NCBI GenBank assembly: GCA_021396245.1
Contig: WNYE01000114.1
Span: 43,963-107,962 of the forward strand
Reading direction: 5' to 3'
DNA: 64,000 nt
From: Sporothrix humicola
Taxonomy: Eukaryota; Ascomycota; Sordariomycetes; Ophiostomatales; Ophiostomataceae
Part shown: positions 40,366 to 50,797 of the stretch, piece after piece
How the letters are laid out: each line of letters opens with the position of its first letter
Numbering within the stretch: the first letter of the stretch is position 1
Notes under the pieces: model-generated
Told to the model about the DNA's origin: nothing
Database searches by the model: none
The model's input: only the letters and a program-made list of their open reading frames with translations
Position numbers and translations under genes: made by a program

Positions 40366-42975
40366 TCCCCCAGAAAGAACGAGCCCCCAGAAGGAACCAG
40401 GAGAGGAGCGGAAAGAAGAAGAGAGGAGAGGGGGAGTTGGGAACTCAAGCTAGTACGTCTACCAGCTTGAGAGCGGAGGCGGAGGCGGAATGAAGAGGCG
40501 ATGGAGGTAGGAGGATGGGCAAAGAAGATGGAAGAAATAAGTAAAGAAGAAGGAAGTGTGAGAAGAAGAAAGGTTGAGTAAATGTGTGAAGCAGAAAGTA
40601 TGCCTAAAGTTGGGGGAAAGCGAAGATCAACTGCAGACCATGAAGTTAAAAAAAGAAGAGAAGAAGAGAGAAGAGAGGACAAGGAGGAGGGTGGCCAGGT
40701 ATATATGGGAATCTGGGAGCTGGCGGGTGCGCCCAGCATCAGCCAGCAATCAGCAATGGGCAAGCCAGCGAGCAGAGCATCGTGCACTGGCGGGCATCGA
40801 CGAATGAGGAAAAAGAACCACTGCGTTGCCACGTTTTTAGGGCTTCACATTTTTCTGTGCGTGCGTGAATAGAGCTGTTCTTGCTTGTCTGGGAAGGAAC
40901 AATAGCAAGAGCAAGGGCGCTAGAGGCCTCACTGTGGGTCCCTCGACACGGCACAATGGCCACAAGAGAGGGCATCGAGGCCTCGACCTCGCTTAACAGT
41001 GGCAGCGAGTGGCCGTCAATGGGCAGACAATAGGGTTGACCTCACCCTCAATAGCTGAAGGAGGGCTTGCACGGGCCCACAGGGTGGGTGCCAAGAGGAG
41101 TGCGAGGGTGAGGGCTCGCGGTCCTGACCGCGTGAATGGGCAGGTCAAAAAATATTGTGCAGGCAGACGGGCAGACTCGCTCTTTCCTCTTGTGACGATG
41201 TGCCCGTTTACTTACTCAGAGGGAAGGAGCGAGGGAAGATAGTGGTGGAAGGTGCGAGAACGGTGCAAACGCCGGCCACCATGACAACTGCCCAAGCTGT
41301 GAACAAGATGAGGAAGGAGCGGGCAGTCACATACACAATGCCCTCACACCTCCTAAATCCGCCCATTCTACACGTACAGATCGACTTCAATGATCGCTAC
41401 ATCCCGTAAAATCCCCCCATTGCCAATATGTTCACGTTCAACTTGACACATTGACGGTTCCCAACGGCCAGGTTCTGTAGTAGTCAGGAACCGTGGGTCT
41501 GGGGGTGCGCCACTTCGGCAGTTGGACAGACCCCTGTTCCTGGTCTCAGATCTCCCGTCATTCTTTCGTGCAGCTCCTTTACGGCTCTGCTTCCTTTTTT
41601 TTTCCCTGCAGTTTTCCCATGGGAGGTGTGGGTGGGTCCGCCTTGGGAGCTCTTCCTGCCCCTTGAGCACTTCCTGCCCCTTGAAATCTTCCTGCCCATT
41701 GAGCTCAGAGCTTGTGTGGACCCATGCATTCACGGAGAAAAGGGTCCTTGGGGGTCTCCACCCATAGGGCGCTCCTTCCTAAAGTGCATGCATCCGTGAA
41801 AATAAGCCATCACGATTTTTCATTGGCTACAAGGAGAACGAAATCAGCAACTCCCACGTGGCCTCGTCGACGAAATCTCCTCTTTGGGCATGGCGCAAAC
41901 AGCGAGCATTGCTGATTAGGAGTGGAGACGTCTGTTCGTGCACAGACGAGGAGGATGACGACATGGTGAGGTTCGTCTGCCGTGCATGGAAGCTTCTCGC
42001 ATTTTGTTACGTGTGAGCGTGTGAATCGACAGCGAGGGGCCCACCGTGGAGATATCATGAACCGATCGGATGTAAGGATAGTGCGAAGGAGAGGGTTGAG
42101 ACTGTAAAATGTCGTGTCCGAGATACGTGATGGGCACGCCTCCTGTTTGTCTTGCTACAAGTGCATTATCCCACTCTGTATCTCATGTAGAAGAATATAG
42201 CCTCCGAAGCGTGAATCGGCAAGCAAAAAACATCAGGAACAGGACAAATGGCAAATCTTTCTGACTGCTTGCGGTAGCGCAAGGAAATGGAAATTCCATT
42301 GGTCACACACAAACAGAAGCCAGAAATAAACCAAAAGCCATCACTTCCCAAGTCCCGACTAGGACTACATGGATGAGTATTGACACTGCTGTTTCCCAGA
42401 CGAGTGTCAAAGAATATCGCCGATTTTCGCACCTTCGCATTGGGTCATTGAGCGTTGTAATCACTCCCAGTTGCGAACTGCGTTGGTACTCGACCAGCAA
42501 TTCCTTTCGAGAATTAAAGCATTCCTACAGACCCTAATCTGTCTCCTCTATTTGATGAATGTATTTTTAAGCCCACTTGAAAAGGTTTGTATTGCACTTG
42601 GAAAAGTGAGAATATGGTGAGAATCTGGTGAACATGTCGAGTGTCGTCGGAAAAGTGGAGCGTTTTAACAAATCTGGGCAAGAGCCTCCAACGGTCGGTG
42701 GAGCCCACCAAAATTTTGGCGACGGAACCCCCCACAAAACAAGAGTTGCAGGGGTGGTATTGGTGATATTCGGTTGACTCGACCATTTCCACCAAAATCT
42801 AGGCACTATGGACACAAGTGCTTATGGGCACCCATGGACATGCCTGCGCGTATCTGGATAATTCAATTCAAAGTTCAGACCGTATCTGCTTGGTAAGTAA
42901 AAATCGAAGAGTCTCGCCTGAAGCCCAGCCAGATGGCCAGCTACAGCCAACAGGAAGGCCAGGCAGAGCGGCCTG

Positions 42976-43600
42976 TCGAAATGCCAGTTGTAAAGCTAGC
43001 GAGATGACCGGGGAAAAGGCAGCGAACAAGTTGGCATTGTTTTCTTGAGTTGAACTCTAACAGACTTTTCGTTGACCTTCTCGCCCGATATCTCGTGCGG
43101 CTCTCGTACAGGCATTCAAAGGGGACTCCGCCTGGCCTTCTTGTTGGATTTGTGGCTGGCCTTGCTGGGCTTCAGGCCGAGTTTTATTTCCATCTTTTGT
43201 ATCGGTTGTTTTCGGGTTTCTTCATGTTCCTTATTTGTTTGTTGTTCCGATTTTTGTTCCGAATTTCGTTCGGTTTTCATTTCGATTCTCTTCTCGTGTT
43301 TCCTTTCGTATTTATTTTCGATTTTCGATGTGACTTTCGTTTCGTGTTTCTTACCTTTCTGCTTCAGCGATAGTCGAAATGCCTGTCGAAAATCCAGTCG
43401 TAAAGCCAGCGAGATAACCAGGGAAAGGCAACAAGAAAGCTAGCAATGTTTTCTTTGAGATGAACTCTTTAACAGACTTTTCGTTGACCCTTTCGCTCGG
43501 CTCTCGTCTGGCTTTCGTACTGTATTTTCGATTCCCATCCCGCCTGGCCTTTCGGTTGGTGTAGTATCTGGCCAAGCTGGGATGGAGGCTATCTTCTGAT
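42976..43600. repeat. Degenerate ~400-bp direct duplication
   Basis: The segment starting GTCGAAATGCC at 42976 recurs from 43373. Both copies continue through GTAAAGC(T/C)AGCGAGAT, a GTTTTCTT block, GAACTCT...AACAGACTTTTCGTTGACC, a CGGCTCTCGT block and CCGCCTGGCCTT...GTTGG. Identity is moderate, with indels. Between them is a CGAAA/TTTCG-rich filler (43240-43350). It is non-coding in the frames I read. Confidence 0.6.
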
Positions 43601-44963
43601 CCCATTTGGACCTGGTTCTTTAGTTGCTATTTGGGTTGTCATATGGCTTTTTTTGGTTTTCATTTTGGGTTGCTTCTGCTTTGCTTTTTGAGTTTGTTTT
43701 GTGGTTTTGGTTTTTGGGTTTGGATATGACTGGATTTTTGGCTTCTTTTCATGAAGTCTCGACTAGAATGTTGGCCTCCCACGCTAGATTGTCCACACAC
43801 ACTACCATAGACCCGGCTATGGCTGCCCCTGATAAAAATCAAAGTAAAAAAGTGGCCATGGACACCGTTGTGGGTAGTCGACCGCAGTTGACCAGTTTGC
43901 ACTAATGGCGAAGTGTCTCAGTGGCGCTTTTCGACTTGGATTTTCATCAAGGGCACAGGAGTATGCTAGGGCCAGGCGTGGGTAGGCCAGAACACCGGTC
44001 GAGAACCCGAAACGTCGGCCAAAAATCCAGCCTTAATTAAAAGAAAAAGAAAACAGCCCGGGGACCAACTGGAACACTGCCCAGAAGTCCAGAATAGTAT
44101 CCAAAAGCGCTACAGAGCCGGTCGACGTGGCCGGCCAAGAGGGTCAAAAGAAGCCAAAAGACCAGGCCAGCAGTAATCGTTATAGCGTATATTTTGCATT
44201 TTTCAGTTTGATTGTTGTGGCTGGCTTTTGCCTGCCCTTTAAACCTCCTGGCTAGCCTATCGGTTGGGTAATGAGTTTTTTTCGTTGCCATTCTGTCCTT
44301 GCAGCGAGTGCCCTGGCTGGTCACCTGGCGGTCTCCTTTTTCTGTTTTTCGATTATAATTTTTCTTTAAAACAGTTTTCAGTAGTTTTCCCGTGGTTCAT
44401 TAGTAAGTCGGTGCGTCTCGAGAATATCCCTAATGCCCCGGCCTTGGCGCAAAATTGGTCATCAACGTCGTGTTGCATTTGGTCGACCATAGTTCCTTCG
44501 TTTTTTTCGTGGATGTTGAGCCGATAAACCTGGAGGTTATTCTTTCGTATGCGTTCGCTCGTCGTTCGTAGTCGGTTGTTCGTCTGTTCGATATATCTAG
44601 TTTATCTTGTTTCTCTGGCTTTTCTTTAGACCAGTTAATCTTTTTCAGAAGAAAGAAAATAAAAAGGTAGAGTGAACAAGGATCAGAGTCGGCTACAAAG
44701 GACAAGAGAGAGTAGCCGAAAAAGAAGAAGAGGAAAGTGTGTAGTAAAGCTGAAAGGAAATGAAGAGGGGAATAAAGAAGAAAGGGAAAAAATAAAAAAT
44801 AGAAGAAAGGAGAAAGTGGAAAGAGAGAAGGAGGAGAGAGAAGGAGGGGAGAAAATAACCTCACCACGCGGAGAGAATAAGGTTGGTCATGAAGAGAAAA
44901 AAAAAAAATGAAAAGGAAGAAACGTATGAACCGAGAAGTCTGGACCTTGCCGGGGGGTGGGCG

Positions 44964-45092
44964 AAATACTTATAGACGAAAGAAACAGCTGCTGATTAGG
45001 CTAGTATGTCCGAATTGAAGAATCCGAATTTGGAAGGGGGGGGGAGGCCAGATACTTATAGACGAAAGAAATGCTGCTGATTAGACTAGTAT
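44964..45092. repeat. Pair of ~42-bp direct repeats
   Basis: ATACTTATAGACGAAAGAAA followed by GCTGCTGATTAG(G/A)CTAGTAT occurs at about 44965-45007 and 45052-45092, offset by about 86 bp, with a G-rich run just before each copy. Confidence 0.85.
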
Positions 45093-46014
45093 ATGGCTGA
45101 CCATATGGTGATGATATTTAGATACTAGAGGGAAGTTTCTAGGAGTGACTTACGAGATAGTCACGATGCACGTTTGGGGAGCTAGATGGTGGCAAAGGGT
45201 ACTGGCTACATGCTCTTAGACCACGTCTCTGACTGAGATGTTGCTAGTGTTTGAATGTAAAACTTTTCCTTTATGTACAATATATTCTCCGAAAACTATT
45301 TTCAAACGTAATCTTCTTCATGCGATCAGAATCGGAGTTGACTTTGGTTGAGGAACCACCGCCATGAAGCCAAGAAATCAAAATCAAACGGCGAATGAAC
45401 GCGAGTGTAGACGGGCACACTTCTGCGATAAGATCCGCCTTGGAAGAACAATATTCATTCACATTATGACTGAACTGCAGAATTTGTTATAAAAGGACTC
45501 ATGCAACAGACGTAACGATGATGTCTATTGTAAAACTTTGTTCTTTTCTATTAAGAAAGAAAGGGGCAATTCGACGGTGTAAGTACGGCTTGGCAGCCAA
45601 TCAAAAATTGCAAAGGTTCAGCGCTAGTACAAACTGGGCAAAATCCAAACAAGCGCTCTCGACGGCTTCTTTTCTGTTCCCTCGTACAAAGTAAGCTAAA
45701 CTTCTGGCTGACTGCCATGTCGTATGATTTATTTAGTCACACAGAGAATGAACCCATGACATCTATAGCACTATAACTTAATACAGCAAAAGTAATCTGC
45801 TTCTTTCCTTTTCTCTTGGTGTCTCTGTAAGTCCAGATAACTGGTCTCCTGAGTTTGTCAGGAGAGTCCTTCACCGTGGCCCAATTACAGAGTCAGGCTG
45901 TTGCCTTTAGATATCTACAAGTGTCGTCATATATCACATAAATCGGTGTGATTCTGAAAAGTCATGATTATGAATGCAATGTTCAATTTCTACTTTATTC
46001 ATATGTAAATTGTA

Positions 46015-46815
46015 TTACAGTCCTCTCGTCCATCCACCGTCTACGACGACGTTCTGGCCTGTAATGTAGCTCGCCCGCTCGGAGGCCAAGAAGACAACCT
46101 GAGCAGCAATCTCTTCTGGCCGTCCTGGTCTGCGCATGGAGATCGGCGGCTGCGACTCTGCCTGTGTGAGATCCTGCTGCTCACCCTCACTCGTGATCTT
46201 TTCGGAGACGCCCGTATCGATGAGGCTGATGGCGATCGTGTTGAAGGTGATGCTGCCCATGTGTGCGTACTCGTTTGACAGGGAACGCATCAGGCCGACG
46301 GCAGCGAGGCGATATGTATTGCCGAGGACAATGTGGTGCCATCTGTGCGGCTCGAGCGAACAAACGCTGCCCAGGTTGATAAACCGGGCCCACTTCTTCT
46401 CGCGCCAGGACGGGAGCACAGCTTTTGCGAGATGCACGACGCTCAGGACACACTGGTCGGAGCTGATCTTGAAATCGTCGGCTGTGGCCTCGTCGAAGCC
46501 GAGCTTGATGAGCGAGCGGACGTTGCAGACGACGACGTCGGGGACAGACCCAAAGACTTCCTTGGTCTTGGCGACGGCGGCGTTGACCTCCTCTTCACGT
46601 GTCATGTCGGCGACGAAATAGCTGGCTTTGGACGAAGATGATGAGTCTGGGCTGAGCTTGTTGAGTTCTTCGACAGTTTCTTCGAGAGGACCAACACGCC
46701 GGGCAGTAATCATGACGGACGCTCCCTCGGCGGCAAATTCGCGGGCAATGGCGCGGCCAATGCCGCTGGAGCCGCCAGAGACGAGCACGACCTTGTTGTC
46801 GAGAAAGAGCTTCAT
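46015..46815 (-). CDS. Atypical short-chain dehydrogenase/reductase lacking the YxxxK motif
   Basis: 266 residues, Rossmann fold. The cofactor motif SGGSSGIGRAI and the NADP-favouring TARR are intact, as are VADMT and the C-terminal GRPEEIAAQVVFLASERASYITGQNVVVDGG. The NNAG motif reads CNVRS. Where the catalytic Tyr-x3-Lys should be, the sequence reads LGNTYRLAAVGLMRSL, so both Tyr and Lys are replaced (Asn and Leu by alignment to the following AA). A similar LxNxxRxAxxGL pattern marks a subgroup of FabG-like SDRs, so this is a family trait rather than gene decay. Catalytic mechanism and substrate are unknown. Intronless. Confidence 0.82.
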   Translation of the reverse strand: MKLFLDNKVVLVSGGSSGIGRAIAREFAAEGASVMITARRVGPLEETVEELNKLSPDSSSSSKASYFVADMTREEEVNAAVAKTKEVFGSVPDVVVCNVRSLIKLGFDEATADDFKISSDQCVLSVVHLAKAVLPSWREKKWARFINLGSVCSLEPHRWHHIVLGNTYRLAAVGLMRSLSNEYAHMGSITFNTIAISLIDTGVSEKITSEGEQQDLTQAESQPPISMRRPGRPEEIAAQVVFLASERASYITGQNVVVDGGWTRGL

Positions 46816-47284
46816 GGCGGTGAGGAGGACGGTTGAAAAAAAAAAAAAAGAGAAAACAAAATGTTGAAACTAACTGCGGATGAAGTGGCGTACCTGTAAC
46901 CCCTCTTTAATCGCGATAAAGACATACTTTTTATTAGTTTTATTTGTTCCGTTTTCGTTTGCATCTTCACTTTTCATTTTCTACGGTTTCTTCGACCGTT
47001 GCCTGGCCTCGGGCTGTTTTGATCTCCAAATCCGTGATTGGCTCTGCGGTTTGTTTAGTTTTGGCGACTTACCCCAGATCCTCAGATCTCGCCGAGGGCC
47101 GAGAAGTTGGGGTAGTCATCCCACCAAACCGTTATCGTAGATAAAGCTGGCAGTTGGACCTTTGAGTCTAGTAAGATGTCAACACGGACAGGCAAAGAAA
47201 GAAAAGAAACAGCAAAAATATTACAATTTGCAATTTATAACCTACATAAACTAAATCTACCATTTCGCTCACGGCAATCACAAA
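46816..47284. promoter_or_regulatory. Divergent intergenic region
   Basis: Shared upstream DNA of the atypical SDR and the YCII gene; an A13 run at 46836-46848. No named site. Confidence 0.4.
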
Positions 47285-47620
47285 ATGGCAGCGGTTCCTC
47301 AAGAATGGCTCATCCAGGTGCCCGTTATCCCTGGGACAGTTGAAAAGCGCATTGAGCTCCGGTCGCAGCACTACGGCGACGCCAAAACTCTGATTGAGTC
47401 GGGAATTATCACATTTGCTGGCGGCGTTCTCGAGAAACCGACGACAGACGGCGACAACAAGGACATGACAATCACTCTGTTTACTGTCTCTGTCCCTACC
47501 CAAGAAGAGGCTCGCAGTATCCTAGAGCGCGACGTCTACACAAAGGAGGGAATCTGGGACGTCAGCAAGGCACAGGTTCTTCCCTTTAAGACGGGAATCC
47601 GGGCACCAATGCAGAAGTAG
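47285..47620 (+). CDS. YCII-domain protein
   Basis: 111 residues, the usual size for a single YciI-like alpha+beta domain. It begins WLIQVPVIPGTVEKRIELRSQHYGDAKTLIESGIITFAGGVLE, with the typical His at HYGDAK and the Gly-Gly turn. A LFTVSVPTQEEARSILERDVYTKEGIWD segment follows, where the family has a D-P-Y/F-like pocket. Family members are small enzyme-like or muconolactone-type proteins of uncertain activity. The gene lies between two SDR genes, so a small redox or degradation cluster is possible, but that is speculation. Intronless. Confidence 0.85.
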   Translation: MAAVPQEWLIQVPVIPGTVEKRIELRSQHYGDAKTLIESGIITFAGGVLEKPTTDGDNKDMTITLFTVSVPTQEEARSILERDVYTKEGIWDVSKAQVLPFKTGIRAPMQK

Positions 47621-47739
47621 GCTGGACTCGGGGAGATATATTCGATCGATCAAAATAATTGTAATAATACAAGATGGATGAAAATAATTGACATAATTCT
47701 TCCTATTATTATTCATTTAATTTATTCCCTATGTACAGT

Positions 47740-48685
47740 CTATTCTACCCTTCGCTTCTTCGCCTCCGCCTCGCGTCTTGCCTTGAAGGCGTTGTAGGTC
47801 CGCTCTTGGACCATCTCGACGCTGATCTGGCACTTTTCGTTTGTGTACTCGGGACGCTCCTTGACGCGGAATCCGCCGTCGCCGGGCAGAACCTCGATGG
47901 CATCGCCCGAGCCGGGGGCATCGCCCAGCAGGGCCTCGAAAGCTTGCAGCAGGCCCTCCGTCTCGACCAAGAGTCCGTCCTTGCCGGCCTTGTCGTAGAA
48001 CTCGCCGCTGGAGATGCCGGTGCGCACAATGTTGGGGCACAGCGTGTTGAGCGTAATGTTTTCTTCGGTGATGAGGCGGCCGTACGTGCGAACGAAGCCG
48101 ACGATGGCGCTAAACTGTTAACGATGAGCAAATCAAATGGAATACTTGGAGCACTTACTGCTTCGACGCTGTGTAGATTGGCAGGCTGGGCATGTAGTAG
48201 AAACCGCAGCCCGACGAGACAATGATAATCTTGCCGCGGAATCCGTATTTGTTGAGGTCCTGATCCCTAAAGTGCTGGACGGCCAGGGAAGTTGTGTAAA
48301 GAGGGCCCGTGCCGTTGACGTCCATGACCTGCAGGTTCGGCTTGGCAAACGCGCTGCCCTTGGCCTTGGGCGGCGTCCATTCGCGCTCAGTAATGCCGGC
48401 GACGGGGAAGACGTAGTCGACGCGGCCGCCGAGCTTGTCGATGGCAAACTCAAAGGCCTTTTTCTGTGAGTCCCAGTCGGACACGTCAACCTCGACGGCC
48501 CATGCCCTGCTGTTGTCGGCCGACTTGGCCTCTTCGTTGAGTTCTTTGGCGGCCTTGTTGGCGCCCTCAATGTTCCAGTCGGCGACGACGACCTTCATGC
48601 CGTGTTCGACCAGGCGGCTCGCCAGAGACCGTGCGATGCCGCTGGCGCCTCCCGTAATGTATGCTGTTTCGCCCGAGTAAGACAT
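47740..48685 (-). CDS. Short-chain dehydrogenase (15-hydroxyprostaglandin-dehydrogenase-like)
   Basis: Predicted 298 residues; exons 48685-48159 and 48109-47740. The intron has a GTAAGT donor and uses the TTTAG acceptor at 48110-48111. The AACAG 5 nt earlier would shift the frame, while TTTAG gives YTASKHAIVGFVRTYG, an intact Tyr-x3-Lys site. The cofactor loop is ITGGASGIARSLA (last Gly replaced by Ala), DWNIEGANKAAKE suggests NAD, and VSSGCGFYYMPSLPIYTASKH carries the catalytic Ser and Tyr. The C-terminus is Lys/Arg-rich. Similar fungal proteins are annotated as 15-PGDH-like; the substrate is not known. It converges on the YCII gene with about 120 bp between stops. Confidence 0.85.
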
Positions 48686-49189
48686 CGTGTTGTGGGAGTA
48701 TGGACAGGAAAATATGAAGAGACGAGGGGTAAAGAGGGTGAGGTGCAGAGCAGATGCAAAGACACGAAAAGCACACGACAGGACCCCTCAAAGATAAAGG
48801 AAAGATAAAGCTACGTCAGTTGTGAATTAAATGCAGGAGCTGTCAATTGTCCATGTATATTAACGGTGATATTTAGTTGCCGAGGGCGCGTTACAACATG
48901 GCGCTAGTGACTTTTGGATGTGTACTTTTGTTAGTTGCCGATCGTGGGTCGTGATGTTTCCTGCGACTACGGGGTACTGTGATGGAGTAAATGCGGACTT
49001 AACGAAGCCTCGGTTACGACTACACTTGGACTTAATTGGCGGACGCGACTTACAAGATACCGTCCTTTAGATCATTATGATGTTCCCAACCATTCATGTA
49101 TTCCATTCATAAAACACCAAAGATCAAATAAAATGCACAACGCCAATTCGGACAATAAAACCGAATACAATACCCGCATCTCTATTGTC
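48686..49189. other. Intergenic
   Basis: Promoter of the SDR gene and 3' flank of the collagen-like gene. No gene recognised. Confidence 0.4.
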
Positions 49190-50797
49190 TTACAACGCCG
49201 TGAATACTGACGCAAAATAGAAGCCGCCTCTGTACGCACCGCAATATGCCGTCGACCCGTCTGCATTTGAAAACGTGCACGGCGTGTTGCACGCATAGGT
49301 TGTTGTGCTCGTAATGGTCGAGCCCTCAAACGTGTTCATGCACGTGCAGACCGAGTTGACGTCGCCCGTGTCGGCCGGCTCGTCGTCGTCGGCGTCTCTG
49401 ACCCGCGTCGGCCGTGACGACAGCGTAAAGTAGAGCGAATTTTGTCCGTTGCTGGCCGTCGAGCAGAACGCAGCACACTCTTCGATCGACTCCGTAATGA
49501 CTTCTGTCGCCAACACGGGATTGCCGCCAAGCGTCTCCTTGTGGACGACCCAGCAGCCCGTGTAGCCATAGCCTCCATACGAACCAGAAGAATTGGTGTA
49601 ACTGGTGCCGTTTAGGCCGTCGATCCCGTTAGTTCCGTTGATGCCAGGGATACCTTGCGGCCCCGGAGGTCCTGTAGGTCCTTGTGGACCAGATGATCCT
49701 TGGGGGCCGGCTGGACCGGTAGCGCCAGGAGCGCCGTCTTTGCCATCAGTGCCATTTGTACCGCTGGTACCATTTGTGCCGTTGATGCCGTTCGTGCCGT
49801 TGGTACCGTCCTTTCCATCTTCACCATTCTCCCCATTTCCGCTTCCTGGCCCACCATGATCTCCACCGCCTCCGGGCTGTCCATTGCTGCCGCCGGCTCC
49901 GGGCTGCCCCGGTTGACCTGGCTGGCCTTCAACAACAATGACATTGGACGTGCTGCTGGAGCTAGCTGATGCACTGCCGCCATAAGATGGTCCTCCAGGA
50001 GTTCCTGGCCCTGACCCTGGCCCTGATCCTGACCCTGATCCTGATCCTGATCCTGATCCTGATCCTGATCCTGATCCTGATCCTGATCCTGATCCTAATC
50101 CCAGTCTTGACCCAGAAGATCCTGGTGAAGACGGCCCATTACCATCGTAGTAGTTGTTTTCAGTGTTGTAGATGTTGACGTTGACTGTCGTTGGGCCACT
50201 AATGGATACCGGGAATGGGCAGGTAGAAGCCGCTACAGCATGCAGGTTGACCGTGGTGCAGTCTTCTGGAGTACCGCCTGCTGCAAAAACTGCGTAGACG
50301 ACGTTGGATTTCGAGATGCAAAAGGATGCATTTCCCAGGCTGAACTGCGTGCTTGACCACTGCAGAAGTCCTCGTTCATCAACAGAAAAGCTACCGTTGA
50401 TAGGTCCTTTGCTGCCGCTACTAATAAATGGTAGGTACGCCGCTGTTGGGTCAGACGTTACTGCTGCCTTCCCAGCACAAAGCGCATTCTCGGCCAGTGT
50501 GAATGGCGTACCGAGCTGGCAGGCCGGTATCGTCGAGCTGTCTGCAGCGATATATGCAGCCGCCTGTCGTCTGGTAAGATGCCTCCTCGAATATGCGTTG
50601 CTGGAGACAACTTCCAGTAAAAATGGAGCACCGCCGCCTATTGACAGACCGGATGCTTGGAAAGATGTAGATGGCGATGATGAAGAGTCCCCGTTGAGTA
50701 AACCACCCCCAAGGAAGAGAGCGAAGAGGGAGTCGAGCATCCCCATGTTGATATCGTCAAGGAGTGTATTGGTGGGTGAATGGAAGGGAATGGCCAA
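49190..50797 (-). CDS. Collagen-like protein with (Gly-Ser)n linker and C-terminal WSC domain
   Basis: 535 residues, intronless. The N-terminal part has a hydrophobic stretch near residues 18-35 (MGMLDSLFALFLGGGLL), which could be an internal-start signal peptide. A beta-rich domain follows (PACQLGTPFTLAENALCAG, FSVDERGLLQWSS, VVYAVFAAGGTPEDC) that resembles DUF7908-type fungal surface domains. Then come a (GS)n linker (about residues 234-262), GQPGQPGQPG, and 26 consecutive Gly-X-Y triplets (residues 322-399), including GAPGATGPAGPQ and GPPGPQGIPG. The C-terminus (from about 412) is a WSC-like carbohydrate-binding domain: GYTGCWV, ECAAFC, CTCMNTF, CNTPC, YCGAYRGGFYF. Several triplets have Pro in the Y position, the site used by collagen prolyl 4-hydroxylases. 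It is probably cell-surface or secreted. Confidence 0.85.
   Translation of the reverse strand: MAIPFHSPTNTLLDDINMGMLDSLFALFLGGGLLNGDSSSSPSTSFQASGLSIGGGAPFLLEVVSSNAYSRRHLTRRQAAAYIAADSSTIPACQLGTPFTLAENALCAGKAAVTSDPTAAYLPFISSGSKGPINGSFSVDERGLLQWSSTQFSLGNASFCISKSNVVYAVFAAGGTPEDCTTVNLHAVAASTCPFPVSISGPTTVNVNIYNTENNYYDGNGPSSPGSSGSRLGLGSGSGSGSGSGSGSGSGSGSGSGSGPGSGPGTPGGPSYGGSASASSSSTSNVIVVEGQPGQPGQPGAGGSNGQPGGGGDHGGPGSGNGENGEDGKDGTNGTNGINGTNGTSGTNGTDGKDGAPGATGPAGPQGSSGPQGPTGPPGPQGIPGINGTNGIDGLNGTSYTNSSGSYGGYGYTGCWVVHKETLGGNPVLATEVITESIEECAAFCSTASNGQNSLYFTLSSRPTRVRDADDDEPADTGDVNSVCTCMNTFEGSTITSTTTYACNTPCTFSNADGSTAYCGAYRGGFYFASVFTAL
50012..50098. repeat. CCTGAT hexamer array encoding (Gly-Ser)n
   Basis: Near-perfect 6-bp repeats inside the collagen-like gene; length change by slippage would alter linker length without shifting frame. 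Confidence 0.9.

Larger units (their letters stand above)
40366..46014. other. Accessory gene-poor region, 5.6 kb
   Basis: No convincing gene on either strand. A CATATATACC TATA-like box at about 40700 on the minus strand precedes a C/T-rich leader, so the exon-like array downstream may be transcribed from here. An 18-bp tandem (CTTCCTGCCCCTTGAGNN, three copies) lies at about 41649-41704. Longer degenerate duplications are listed separately. 44640-44910 is a purine-rich tract. There is no recognisable transposase or reverse transcriptase. Confidence 0.5.
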
